From Aggregicoccus sp. 17bor-14 (GTDB lineage Bacteria > Myxococcota > Myxococcia > Myxococcales > Myxococcaceae), in the NCBI RefSeq assembly GCF_009659535.1, contig NZ_VJZZ01000013.1, positions 62,001 to 126,000 on the forward strand: a DNA stretch of 64,000 bases, read 5' to 3'. Below, in pieces: positions 38,731-47,766 of this stretch (positions are counted from its first letter, which is position 1; each line of letters starts with the position of its first letter). The notes beneath the pieces are model-generated. The model ran no database searches. It worked only from the letters and a program-made list of their open reading frames with translations, and had not been told where the DNA came from. The position numbers and the translations under genes were made by a program.

Positions 38731-40467
38731 ATGTCCGCCGACGCCGAGCTCCAGTCCTTCCTCGACCTGCTCGCCGCGAGCGGGGAGATGGGCGCGCTCT
38801 ACCTCGCGCACCCCTGGGAGGACTCGCCGCTGGGGCCGCCCGCGCGCTGGAGCCGCAGCCTGCGCAACGCGGTGGCGATGATCCTGCGCATGCCCACCCC
38901 GGCCATCGTCTTCTGGGGCCCCGAGCAGCGGCAGCTCTACAACGCCGGCTACGCGCTCATCATGGGCCCGCGCCACCCGCGCTTTCTCGGCAGCCCCTAC
39001 CGCGAGTGCTGGCCGGACACCGCGCCGATGCTGGACCCCTGGATGCAGGACGTGTTCCTGCGCGACCGGGTGTTCTCGGTGGACCACGCGCACATCCCCC
39101 TCACCCGCCACGGCTTCACCGAGGAGGCCTACTTCACCTTCACCTTCAGCGCCCTGCGCGACGACGACGGGCGCATCGGGGGGCTGTGGCAGCCGGTGGT
39201 GGAGGTGACGGGCGGCGTGCTCAGCCAGCGGCGCACCGACACGCTGCGCGAGCTGGCGCTGCACCTGGGCCAGCTGGACACCGCGAGCCTGGACCTGGAG
39301 CGCGCGCTCGCGCCGGGCGCGCGCGACGTGCCCTTCTGCGTGCTGCTGGAGCAGGCGCCCGGCGAGCGCGGGCTGCAGCTGCGGGCGCAGGCGGGGCTGG
39401 AGCTGAGCGCGCAGGGACTGCAGGCTCTGGACGGACTGCCGCGCCTGCGCGCCGCGGCGCTGCGCGCGCTGGAGACGCGCGCGAGCGTGGCGCTGGAGGT
39501 GCTGGACGCGCCGCTCGCCCACGCGCCGCGCCGCCCCTGGCCCGAGCCCAACGCGCAGGCGCTCGCGCTGCCGCTGCAGGAGGAGGACGGCACGCGCGGC
39601 GTGGTGGTGCTGGGGGTGAGCCCGCGGCTGCGCCTGGACCAGAAGTACCGCGAGTTCCTCGAGGCGCTCGCGCGCGAGCTGTCCGTGCAGCTCGCCGCGC
39701 AGCGCCAGCGCCGCGCGCAGGCGCTGCTGCTGCAGCAGCTGCGCGAGGCGGTGCGCTCGCGCGACGAGTTCCTCTCCATCGCGAGCCACGAGCTCAACAC
39801 GCCGCTGACCTCGCTGCGCCTGCAGACCCAGCTCGCGCACCGCGCGCTGGCGCAGGAGGACGGCAGCCTGGACGGCGCGCGCGCCGTGCGCTGGGTGGAG
39901 CAGGCGGAGCGCAGCACCACGCGGCTCGCGCGCCTCGTGGGAGACATGCTGGACATCTCGCGCATCGCCACCGGCAAGCTCGCGCTGCAGCTGGAGTCCT
40001 TCGACCTGGCGGAGCTGGCGCACGAGTGCGTGGAGCGGCTCGCGCCCCAGGCGCAGGCGCAGGAGACGCGGCTGGTGCTGGGCCCGTGCACGCCGGTGCA
40101 CGGGGCGTGGGACCGCTTCCGCATCGAGCAGGTGCTCGCGAACCTCGTCACCAATGCGCTGCGCTACGGCGAGCGCTCGCCGGTCACCGTGACGGTCGGG
40201 GCCGCGCGGGGGCCCGGGGGCCCGAGCGCGCTCTTGAGCGTGCGCGACGAGGGGCCGGGCATCGCGCCCGCGGACCAGGAGCGCATCTTCCAGCGCTTCG
40301 AGCGCGCCGTGGCGGACCGCAACAACACCGGCCTGGGGCTGGGGCTCTACATCTGCCGCGAGATCGTGGAGCGCCACGGCGGCAGCATCGAGGTGCAGAG
40401 CGCCCCGGGCGCGGGCACCACCTTCGTGGTGCGGCTGCCGGCCGCGAGCCCGCCGCGAGGGGACTAG
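38731..40467 (+). CDS. PAS-GAF-type sensor histidine kinase
   Basis: 578 aa. The N-terminal PAS-type domain (about 10-165) begins with the typical HPWEDSPLGPPARWSRSLRN motif and FWGPEQRQLYNAGY. A degenerate GAF-like domain (about 170-335) and a coil lead to HisKA with His353 in SHELNTPL, where Asn replaces the usual Arg/Lys, and HATPase with RDEGPGI and GLGLGLYI. Third gene of the KaiC cluster, 7 bp after the receiver-kinase. Its TAG overlaps that of the convergent receiver gene in a shared CTAG. Confidence 0.9.
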   Translation: MSADAELQSFLDLLAASGEMGALYLAHPWEDSPLGPPARWSRSLRNAVAMILRMPTPAIVFWGPEQRQLYNAGYALIMGPRHPRFLGSPYRECWPDTAPMLDPWMQDVFLRDRVFSVDHAHIPLTRHGFTEEAYFTFTFSALRDDDGRIGGLWQPVVEVTGGVLSQRRTDTLRELALHLGQLDTASLDLERALAPGARDVPFCVLLEQAPGERGLQLRAQAGLELSAQGLQALDGLPRLRAAALRALETRASVALEVLDAPLAHAPRRPWPEPNAQALALPLQEEDGTRGVVVLGVSPRLRLDQKYREFLEALARELSVQLAAQRQRRAQALLLQQLREAVRSRDEFLSIASHELNTPLTSLRLQTQLAHRALAQEDGSLDGARAVRWVEQAERSTTRLARLVGDMLDISRIATGKLALQLESFDLAELAHECVERLAPQAQAQETRLVLGPCTPVHGAWDRFRIEQVLANLVTNALRYGERSPVTVTVGAARGPGGPSALLSVRDEGPGIAPADQERIFQRFERAVADRNNTGLGLGLYICREIVERHGGSIEVQSAPGAGTTFVVRLPAASPPRGD

Positions 40468-40880
40468 CGGCCCGCGGCGCGCAGCAGCTCGCCGCGCGTG
40501 CGCAGGTGGTCCTTCAGCGTGGCGGTGAAGGCCTCGGCGGCGCGGTCCGTGGTGGGCTTCTGCAGGTAGTCCAGGATGCCGGCGAGCGGCCCCGAGTAGG
40601 AGCGGATGGACTTGGTGATGACCACCGCCGGCACCTTGGGCAGGCGCGCGCTGGCCATCATCTCGCCGTAGAGGCTCCAGCCGCTCAAGCCCGGCAGCTC
40701 CACGTCCAGCAGCAGCAGCTGGGGCACCGGGTCCAGCGCGAGCCGGCCCAGCGCGATGAGCCCGTCCGGCTCCCACTCCGCCTCCCAGCCGCACCCGCGC
40801 ACCAGGCGCTGCAGCTCGCCGCCAAACTGCACGTCGTCCTCGACGATGAGGGCGAGGGGCCTGAGGAGGTTGGGGGGCAC
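40464..40880 (-). CDS. Single-domain response regulator
   Basis: 138 aa from a GTG at 40880. Receiver with VEDD, phospho-acceptor Asp59 (LLLLDVELPG), Thr switch in VITKS and Lys108 (LQKPTT). A short helical C-terminal tail follows. Convergent with, and overlapping by 4 bp, the PAS-GAF kinase gene. It could be a target of the KaiC-cluster kinases, though its own promoter is separate. Confidence 0.88.
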   Translation of the reverse strand: MPPNLLRPLALIVEDDVQFGGELQRLVRGCGWEAEWEPDGLIALGRLALDPVPQLLLLDVELPGLSGWSLYGEMMASARLPKVPAVVITKSIRSYSGPLAGILDYLQKPTTDRAAEAFTATLKDHLRTRGELLRAAGR

Positions 40881-40948
40881 GGTGTGTAGGCTTAGCCCGC
40901 CCGGGGGCGCGGCGCCATGACCCCCGCCCTGCGGGCCAGGGTCGCCTG

Positions 40949-41731
40949 CTAGCGCCGCTGCGAAGCGGAGGCGGAGACGGCCTGCACCGCCTGCGCCCCG
41001 GCCTCCGCATCCCCGAGCGCCACGCCCTCGAGCCAGCGGTCGTACGCGAGCGCGAGGCGCAGGGTGGTGCTGGGCGCGCTCTCGCTCAGCTCCAGCGGCG
41101 CGGCGAAGGTGACGTCGCGGCCGGCGAGCGCGTCGCTCTCGAGCGTGAAGGGCACGGGCGCACCGCCGCCTGCCGGCACCACCTGGCCCTCGAGCCGCAG
41201 GGTGCGGTCCACCATGTCCACGGCCGTGGGCAGGTCGTGCGCGTCGTCGTCCGCGGGGCTGAAGGCGAGGCGCGCGGCGCAGAAGCGGCCCACCGGCGGG
41301 TGCAGCGCTCCGAGCGCCATGGCGGTGCCGTCCGCCTCGTCCAGGCCGAGCACGTGCGGCGAGCCCAGCTTCGTGGGCGTGCCGCCGGTGTGCGCGTGCG
41401 CGGTGCCGATGAACAGGTCCATCACCGAGAAGGCGGGCAGGTGCAGGCGGCGCGGGCGCTGCGAGACGCTGGCGGGCTCGACGCAGGGCAGCAGCTCCAC
41501 GCTGGAGAGCGTCACCCAGCCGCGCGTGAGGGTGACCTTGCGGCCGTCTGCGAGCGTGAAGTGGCGCCCCTGGGCGTCGGTGCTGACGCTGCCCTGCGGC
41601 GCGGCCTCCAGGGTGAGGGCGAGCTCGGTGCCCTCCTCGTGCTCGCCGCAGCCGGCGCCCAGCAGCAGCGCGCTCATCGCCGGGAGCGAGAGGGAGAGCA
41701 ACACGGGAAGGCGCAGGGAGCGACGCATCAT
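40949..41731 (-). CDS. Lipoprotein, possibly metal-associated
   Basis: 260 aa. Lipoprotein signal ending LLLGAGC (Cys at about residue 28). The mature part is beta-rich, with DGRKVTLTRGWVTLSSVELLPC near 61 and a His-rich stretch (GTAHAHTGGTPTKLGSPHVLG) near 108, a possible metal site. YDRWLEGV near 235. Cotranscribed with, and overlapping by ATGA, the outer-membrane protein gene upstream. The pair looks like a periplasm/outer-membrane module. The family is not recognised with certainty; a metal-handling role is a guess from the histidines and the partner's CxxCxC. Confidence 0.75.
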   Translation of the reverse strand: MMRRSLRLPVLLSLSLPAMSALLLGAGCGEHEEGTELALTLEAAPQGSVSTDAQGRHFTLADGRKVTLTRGWVTLSSVELLPCVEPASVSQRPRRLHLPAFSVMDLFIGTAHAHTGGTPTKLGSPHVLGLDEADGTAMALGALHPPVGRFCAARLAFSPADDDAHDLPTAVDMVDRTLRLEGQVVPAGGGAPVPFTLESDALAGRDVTFAAPLELSESAPSTTLRLALAYDRWLEGVALGDAEAGAQAVQAVSASASQRR

Positions 41732-42636
41732 CTATCGACCGCCAGGGAGAGGGTGAAGACGGGGGAGAAGCGCACGGGCTCCTCGGTGTGCTGCAGCACG
41801 GGCACGCGCACGCCGGCCGCGAGCAGCAGGTCCTGCCGGGGGCTGAAGAGCACGTCCGGAGAGAGGAAGGCGACCACGCCCTTCACCGAGGCGTCGCGCG
41901 CGCCGGAGGCCGTGCCCGCGCCGGCCACCTGCACGTCACTGCCCAGGCGAAGCGCCCAGGCCTGGGCCCGCGGCTGGTACTGCGCGCCCACCGAGGCGAG
42001 CAGCGCGGGGGGCCCGCGGTAGCCGTCGCGCCCGTGGGTGGGCAGCCGCCCGGTGACGCTGGCGGAGAGGGCGAAGGGCCCGCGGAAGCCCGAGTAGGCG
42101 AGCCCCGCGAAGGGGTCGAAGGAGCCGGTGCCCAGCTGGCCGTCGAGCGGCAGGGGCTCGCCCTCGGCGTCGTGCACCTCGGGCGCGGTGGGCAGCTTCA
42201 CCCCCCCCAGCACCGAGAGCACGTGGCGCGGGGCGAAGGCGCGGTCGCGCGCGACCACCGCCCGGGCGCTCACCTCCATGTCCCCCGGCGCGAGCGCGCG
42301 GCTGCGCGCGAGGTTCGACTCGCGCAGCTCGCGCCCCTGCAGGGGCACCACCGCCGACAGGGTGAGCCAGTCGCGCGGGCTGTAGGCCACGCCCAGGTCC
42401 AGGCGCAGCTCGCGCAGCTGCTCGCGCTCGCCCGGCTCCCCCTGCCGCAGCCCCCAGCCGCGCAGCGCGCCGGACAGCCGCAGCCGGCCCGCGAAGGGCA
42501 CCTCCTCGCCGGTGACGGTGAGGCTGGGCACCCCGCAGGCGCAGGCCGCGCAGGCCTGGGCGGGGCGCGGGGCGAGCAGGAGGGCGGAGGCGAGGGCGGC
42601 GGCCAGGGAGGCGCGCAGGGGCGTCAAGGGAGCCAT
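41728..42636 (-). CDS. Outer-membrane beta-barrel-like protein with CAACAC motif
   Basis: 302 aa. Signal peptide (to about residue 28, LLAPRPAQA), then CAACACGVPSL at the mature N-terminus, followed by alternating hydrophobic/polar strands typical of a transporter-like barrel (LRELRLDLGVAYSPRDWLTLSAVVPLQG, in two pieces; RFSPVFTLSLAVDR at the end). The Cys cluster suggests metal binding. It overlaps the downstream lipoprotein gene by 4 bp. Substrate unknown. Confidence 0.75.
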   Translation of the reverse strand: MAPLTPLRASLAAALASALLLAPRPAQACAACACGVPSLTVTGEEVPFAGRLRLSGALRGWGLRQGEPGEREQLRELRLDLGVAYSPRDWLTLSAVVPLQGRELRESNLARSRALAPGDMEVSARAVVARDRAFAPRHVLSVLGGVKLPTAPEVHDAEGEPLPLDGQLGTGSFDPFAGLAYSGFRGPFALSASVTGRLPTHGRDGYRGPPALLASVGAQYQPRAQAWALRLGSDVQVAGAGTASGARDASVKGVVAFLSPDVLFSPRQDLLLAAGVRVPVLQHTEEPVRFSPVFTLSLAVDR

Positions 42637-42674
42637 GACGTCTCCCTTCTACGCACGTGCATTCGCCCCGGGAA

Positions 42675-42693
42675 CTGCGTCCGATTGACGCAG
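42675..42693. terminator. Hairpin between CHASE kinase and barrel gene
   Basis: CTGCGTC-CGATT-GACGCAG, a perfect 7-bp stem, 5 bases past the stop of the minus-strand CHASE kinase (42699) and 39 bp before the ATG of the barrel gene in the same direction. No clear T-tract follows, so it could be a weak terminator or an RNA-stability element. Confidence 0.45.
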
Positions 42694-42698
42694 GGGCC

Positions 42699-44846
42699 TC
42701 AGGCCGGGGGCAGGGGCGTGCGCCGCGGCAGGTGCACGGTGAAGGTGGTGCCGCGGCCCGCCTCCGAGGCCACCTCCACGCGGCCCCCGTGCGAGCGCAC
42801 GATCTCCCTCACGATGAACAGCCCCAGCCCCAGGCCGCCGCGCGCCTCGCTCTCGCGCGAGCCCACCTGGAAGGGCTCGAAGAGCAGGGGCAGCTGCTCG
42901 GGGGCGATGGGGGCGCCCGCGTTGTGCACGCTGAGGCTCACCCCCTCCCCGCCCTGCTCCTGCGCGACCCGCACCTGCACGGGCGCCACGGGGTCGCCGT
43001 GGCGCAGCGCATTGACCAGCAGGTTGCCCAGCACCTGCTCGAGCCGCTCGGGGTCCCACGCGCCCGTGACGTCCCCCTCGCAGTGCAGCTGCAGCGTGCG
43101 CTCGGGGTGGGCCGCCCGCGCCTCCTCCACCGCGTGGCGCGCCACCTCGCGCAGGTCCGTGGGCCGGGGGGTGACGGGGATGCCGCGCCCCAGCCGGGCG
43201 CGGGTGAAGTCCAGCAGCGTCTCGATCATCCGGTTCGCGCGGGCGCTGGAGGAGGCGATGCGCGCCACGCTGCGCCGCTGCCGCTCGTCCAGGCCGCTGC
43301 TCGCCGCGAGCGACTGGGCGCTCATGGCGATGGCGGACAGGGGCGTGCGCAGGTCGTGGCTCACGATGCCGATGAGCTGCTGCTCGAGCTCCGCGCGCTC
43401 GTGCGCCTCCTGCTCGCGCAGCCTCCGCTCCGTCACGTCCGTGAGGCTGGCCACCCACTCGCGCACGCGGCCATCCGGCTCCAGGAGTGGCACGCCGCGG
43501 CTGTGCACCCAGCGCACGCCCGTGTCCGGGTGCACGATGCGGTACTCCACCTCCACCGGCCTGCGCGCGCGCACCGCCTCCTCCCAGGCGCGCTTCGTGG
43601 CCGCGCGGTCCTCGGGGTGCACCACCTGCAGCCACCCGCCCGCGAGCATCTGGCGCTCCGGCTGCCCGGTGAAGGCTTCCCAGCCGGGCGCCTCGAAGCG
43701 CTCCCCCCCGGGGTCCGCGCGCAGGAGCAGGTGCGTGCTGTGCAGCGCGAGCGTGCGGAAGCGCTCCTCGCTCTGGTACAGCGCCACCGTGCGGGCGCGC
43801 TCGCGGGCGCGCGCCCGGGTGAGCCCGAAGAGGGCGAAGCTCGCGAGCACCCCGAGCACGCCCACGAAGGGGCGCACCGCCCACTCGGTGAAGGAGACGA
43901 AGCCGGGGCGCGCGTGGAAGGCGAGCGTCCAGGGGCGCCCCGCCAGCACCACCGTGCGCACGTGCCCGTAGCCCGCCTCCCGCTGCTCACCCGCGGTGCT
44001 GTCGTAGAGCAGCGCGCGCGCGTCCACCGCCTCGCCGTCGTAGACCTCGAAGCCCACCGGGCTGCTCGCGGCCTCGCTGAAGAGCCGCTCGAAGAAGTCC
44101 CCCGCGCGAAACGGCGCGTACACGAAGCCCTGCAGCCGCGCGCGGCGCACCGGCAGGGTGGCGGGCGTGTGCCCGTCCTCGTAGAGCGGCAGGTAGAGGA
44201 GGAAGCCGGGCTGCTTCTGGTCCTCGATCTCCTGCTTCAGCTCCACCCGCCCGCTCAGCGCCGCGCGCCCGGTGTCGCGCGCGCGCGCCATCGCCTCGGC
44301 GCGCGTGGGCTCGCTGAACATGTCGAAGCCCAGCGCGGCGCGGTTGCGCGCGTCCAGCGGCTCGAGGAAGAGGACGGTGAAGCGGTCGCGCCCGGGGGTG
44401 CGCGGCGGCCAGAGGCGGAAGTCCGCGAGCCCCTCCTCGCGCGCGTGCGCGACCAGCGCCTCCTCGTCCTCGGGGCGCACGCGCGGGCTGTAGCCCACGC
44501 CGCGCGCGCCCGGGAAGCGGTCGTTCAGGAGCTGCTGCGCCACGTAGTCGTGGAACTCCGTGCGCGTCACGCTGCTGCTGCCCACGAAGAGCCCCGCCAC
44601 CCCGCGCAGCAGCGAGGCCTGCGCGTCGAACCGCACCTCGAGCCGGTCCACCACCGCCTCGGCCGCCGCATCGAAGCGGGCCCTTCGCCGCTCCTCCGCC
44701 TCCTGCAGGCTCCACCGGGTGGCGAGCGCGGTGAGCAGCAGCGCCGCTACCAGCACCGCCCAGGGCAGCCAGGGCTGCGCCCAGGCCCCGGCCGCGGGCG
44801 GGCGGGAGGTCGCAGGAAGGGACGGCGGGGCGGGAGCGGGCTGCAT
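42699..44846 (-). CDS. CHASE-PAS membrane sensor histidine kinase
   Basis: 715 aa. Two transmembrane helices (about 25-45 and 320-345) flank a periplasmic CHASE domain (about 75-300, with FPGARGVGYSPRV, FLEPLDARNRAALGFDM and GFVYAPFRAGDF). A PAS/PAC domain (about 360-470, VHPEDRAATK) leads to HisKA with His497 in SHDLRTPL, signature LLDFTRARLGRGIP, and HATPase with Asn-type G1 box HNAGAPIA and GLGLFIV. The only kinase here with clear membrane topology. CHASE domains bind small extracellular ligands in other organisms; the ligand here is unknown. Divergent from the 45016 kinase with a 169-bp gap. Confidence 0.93.
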   Translation of the reverse strand: MQPAPAPPSLPATSRPPAAGAWAQPWLPWAVLVAALLLTALATRWSLQEAEERRRARFDAAAEAVVDRLEVRFDAQASLLRGVAGLFVGSSSVTRTEFHDYVAQQLLNDRFPGARGVGYSPRVRPEDEEALVAHAREEGLADFRLWPPRTPGRDRFTVLFLEPLDARNRAALGFDMFSEPTRAEAMARARDTGRAALSGRVELKQEIEDQKQPGFLLYLPLYEDGHTPATLPVRRARLQGFVYAPFRAGDFFERLFSEAASSPVGFEVYDGEAVDARALLYDSTAGEQREAGYGHVRTVVLAGRPWTLAFHARPGFVSFTEWAVRPFVGVLGVLASFALFGLTRARARERARTVALYQSEERFRTLALHSTHLLLRADPGGERFEAPGWEAFTGQPERQMLAGGWLQVVHPEDRAATKRAWEEAVRARRPVEVEYRIVHPDTGVRWVHSRGVPLLEPDGRVREWVASLTDVTERRLREQEAHERAELEQQLIGIVSHDLRTPLSAIAMSAQSLAASSGLDERQRRSVARIASSSARANRMIETLLDFTRARLGRGIPVTPRPTDLREVARHAVEEARAAHPERTLQLHCEGDVTGAWDPERLEQVLGNLLVNALRHGDPVAPVQVRVAQEQGGEGVSLSVHNAGAPIAPEQLPLLFEPFQVGSRESEARGGLGLGLFIVREIVRSHGGRVEVASEAGRGTTFTVHLPRRTPLPPA

Positions 44847-45015
44847 CGCAGGGGCCCTACCCTCGCACGGCCCCGCACCCCGGGTGGGAGCGCAGCGCGG
44901 CCGGGCGTCGGATTCCCGCCGCTCGGCGCGCGAGCTGTTGGGCAGCGGGCGTGCAGGCGGGCGTCCCCCGCATTTTGGGCTGCGGCGGGGCGCCGGCTGG
45001 GTTCTGTTGCTCCCC

Positions 45016-47556
45016 ATGGCAAGTCGGGGCAGCCGCGCGCTCGCGGTGGGCAGCGAGGTGGAGGGGCAGGCGAACATCCTGCTCGTCGACGACCACCCTG
45101 CGAACCTGCTCGCGCTCGCGGCGGTGCTCGAGCCGCTGGGGCAGCGGCTCGTGCAGGTGCAGAGCGGCGAGGAGGCGCTCAAGGCGCTCCTGAAGGACGA
45201 CTTCGCCGCCATCCTCCTGGACGTGCAGATGCCGGGGCTGGACGGCTTCGAGACGGCGAAGCTGATCAAGGCGCGCGAGAAGACGCGCCACGTGCCGCTC
45301 ATCTTCCTCACCGCCATCCACCGCGAGGAGGCCCACATCCTCAACGGCTACGCGCACGGCGCGGTGGACTACGTGGTGAAGCCCTTCGACGCGGACATCC
45401 TGCGCACCAAGGTGAGCGTGTTCGTGCACCTGCACGAGAAGACCGAGGCGCTGCGCCGCCAGGAGCAGCTGCTGCGCCAGCGCGAGCGCTCCGCGGGGCA
45501 GGCCGCGCTCAAGCGCGTCATCGAGAGCAGCCCCATGGGGCTCGCCTTCACCGACGAGGCGGGCGTGCTGCGCGACGCGAACGACGCCTTCCTGCGGCTG
45601 GTGGGCTACGCGCGCGAGGAGCTGGAGCGCGGCGAGCTCACCTGGACGCAGCTCAGCTCGACGGACGCGAGCCACCGCGAGGCGCGCCGGCAGCTCGCCG
45701 AGGACGGCTCCACCGTGCCCTTCGAGCTGGAGTACCGGCGCCGCGACGGCAGCCGCGTGCCGGTGCTGGTGGGCAGCGCGCTGCTGCCCGAGGAGCAGCG
45801 CACCCTCACCTTCGTGCTGGACCTCACCGAGCGGCGCCGCGCGGACGAGGCGCTGCGCCAGAGCGAGACGCGCTACCGGCTCGCCACGCTCGCCACCAGC
45901 GAGACCATCTACGACTGGGAGATCTCCACCGGCCACATCCACTGGAACGAGTCCCTGGAGAGCGTGTTCGGCCACAAGCGCGAGGGCACGCAGGGCCCGG
46001 ACATCCGCGCCTGGGAGGAGCTCATCCACCCCGAGGACCGCGCCCGCGTGGCGCGCGGGCTCACCCAGGTCATCTCCGGCGAGGGCACGCACTGGGAGGA
46101 CGAGTACCGCCTGCGCCGCGGCGACGGCAGCTACGCGCGCGTGCTGGACCGCGGCTACGTGGCGCACGACGCGGTGGGCCGCCCGGTGCGCATGGTGGGC
46201 GCGATGCAGGACGTGAGCGCGGCGCGCGCCCGCGAGGAGCAGCTGCGCTTCCTCGCGGAGGTGAGCAACCTGCTCAACGAGGGGCTGGACGCGCGCGCCA
46301 CGCTGGAGCGGCTCGCGCAGCGCGCGGTGCCCTCCATCGCGGACGGGTGCGTGGTGGACCTGGTGCTGCCGGCCGGTCAGTTCAAGCGCGTGGCGGCGGT
46401 GCACGTGGAGCCCGAGCGCATGCGCGGCGTGTGGGAGCTGGAGCGCCGCTACCCGCGCGGCCCCGAGGCGAAGGAGCCCGCGGCGCAGGTGATGCGCACG
46501 GGCAAGAGCCTGTGGACGGGCGAGGTGGAGGAGGAGCACCTGCGCGCCTTCAGCGGCGACGAGCTGCAGCTGCAGCTCTTGCGCGAGCTGGACATGCGCA
46601 GCTTCCTCTGCGTGCCGCTGCGCACGCGCGAACGGGTGCTGGGCGCGCTCACCCTGGTGCAGGGCGTGAGCGGGCGGCGCTTCCGCGAGGCGGACGTGCA
46701 CCTGGCCGAGGACCTCGCGCGCAGGGCCGCGCTCGCGGTGGACAACGCGAACCTCTACCGCGAGGCGCAGGAGGCCGTGCGCAGCCGCGACGAGTTCCTC
46801 AGCGTGGCGAGCCACGAGCTGAAGACCCCCCTCACCCCGCTGATGCTCAAGCTGCAGGGGCTGCAGCGCCACGTGGAGGCGCTCGCGCGCGACGGCGCGA
46901 ATGGCCACGCCGAGCCCGCGGCCGAGGGCAGCGCCGCGCTCGCCGAGCGGCTGCGCGCGGACCTCGCCACCAGCCGCTCGCAGGTGCTCAAGCTGAGCAC
47001 GCTGGTGGACGGGCTGCTGGACGTGACGCGCATCGGCGCCGGGCGGCTGCGGCTCGACCTGGAGGAGGTGGACCTGGCCTCGGTGGTGCGCGAGGTGGCG
47101 GGGCGCTTCAGCGACCAGGCGGTGAAGGCGCGCTGCGAGCTGCAGCTGCGCCTCCCTGAGCCTGCGGTGGGGCGCTGGGACCGGCTGCGGCTGGACCAGG
47201 TGGTGACGAACCTCCTGTCCAACGCGCTCAAGTACGGGGCCGGCAGTCCGGTGGTGCTCTCCGTGCACGTGAACGCGGGCGAGGCGCACCTGCGCGTGCA
47301 GGACGCGGGCATCGGCATCGCGCCCGAGCACCTGGCGCGCATCTTCGGGATGTTCGAGCGCGCGGTGAGCGAGCGGCACTACGGAGGCCTGGGCCTCGGG
47401 CTCTACATCACCCAGCAGATCGTGCTCGCGCTGGGCGGACGCATCGACGTGACCAGCTCCCCCAACGAGGGCGCGCTCTTCACCGTGTGCCTGCCGCTCG
47501 CAGGTCCTGCGCCGGAGGGCCCCGCGCCCGAGCCCGAGGCTCCCGCCCAGGGCTAG
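45016..47556 (+). CDS. Receiver-PAS-PAS-GAF-histidine kinase
   Basis: 846 aa. Receiver about 18-140 (VDDH, Asp69, Lys122 in VVKPFD), PAS (about 165-280), PAS/PAC (about 290-405), GAF (about 415-580), HisKA with His600 in SHELKTPL and HATPase with canonical QDAGIGI and GLGLGLYI. The receiver closely resembles that of the receiver-PAS protein at 11958-12893. C-terminal tail is Pro/Glu-rich. Soluble, and it must receive input through the receiver or PAS/GAF ligands. Divergent from the CHASE kinase; possible regulatory link. Confidence 0.93.
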   Translation: MASRGSRALAVGSEVEGQANILLVDDHPANLLALAAVLEPLGQRLVQVQSGEEALKALLKDDFAAILLDVQMPGLDGFETAKLIKAREKTRHVPLIFLTAIHREEAHILNGYAHGAVDYVVKPFDADILRTKVSVFVHLHEKTEALRRQEQLLRQRERSAGQAALKRVIESSPMGLAFTDEAGVLRDANDAFLRLVGYAREELERGELTWTQLSSTDASHREARRQLAEDGSTVPFELEYRRRDGSRVPVLVGSALLPEEQRTLTFVLDLTERRRADEALRQSETRYRLATLATSETIYDWEISTGHIHWNESLESVFGHKREGTQGPDIRAWEELIHPEDRARVARGLTQVISGEGTHWEDEYRLRRGDGSYARVLDRGYVAHDAVGRPVRMVGAMQDVSAARAREEQLRFLAEVSNLLNEGLDARATLERLAQRAVPSIADGCVVDLVLPAGQFKRVAAVHVEPERMRGVWELERRYPRGPEAKEPAAQVMRTGKSLWTGEVEEEHLRAFSGDELQLQLLRELDMRSFLCVPLRTRERVLGALTLVQGVSGRRFREADVHLAEDLARRAALAVDNANLYREAQEAVRSRDEFLSVASHELKTPLTPLMLKLQGLQRHVEALARDGANGHAEPAAEGSAALAERLRADLATSRSQVLKLSTLVDGLLDVTRIGAGRLRLDLEEVDLASVVREVAGRFSDQAVKARCELQLRLPEPAVGRWDRLRLDQVVTNLLSNALKYGAGSPVVLSVHVNAGEAHLRVQDAGIGIAPEHLARIFGMFERAVSERHYGGLGLGLYITQQIVLALGGRIDVTSSPNEGALFTVCLPLAGPAPEGPAPEPEAPAQG

Positions 47557-47766
47557 GCGGACGGCGCGCGACGCGCCAGGTGCGCAGCGGGGTGGGCGCA
47601 GTGCTGGGCAGACGCCATCCAGGCCTTCGTGGACTCGCTGCAGGGCACGCTCGCGGAGCGCCCGGCCCGCGCTGCTCGCCCAGCGGGCTGGCGAGCGGGG
47701 CGCGCGGGCGCGGCGGGCGCGCGGGGTGCAGCTTGGGCCGTGACGCCTGCTCGAGGAGACCCGCCC

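Noticed and set aside
47557-47766. Gene in the gap before the UBP finger (GTG at 47629 in frame with it)
   Set aside because: The added 46 residues are Ala/Arg/Gly-rich without structure, and the ATG at 47767 starts the domain normally.
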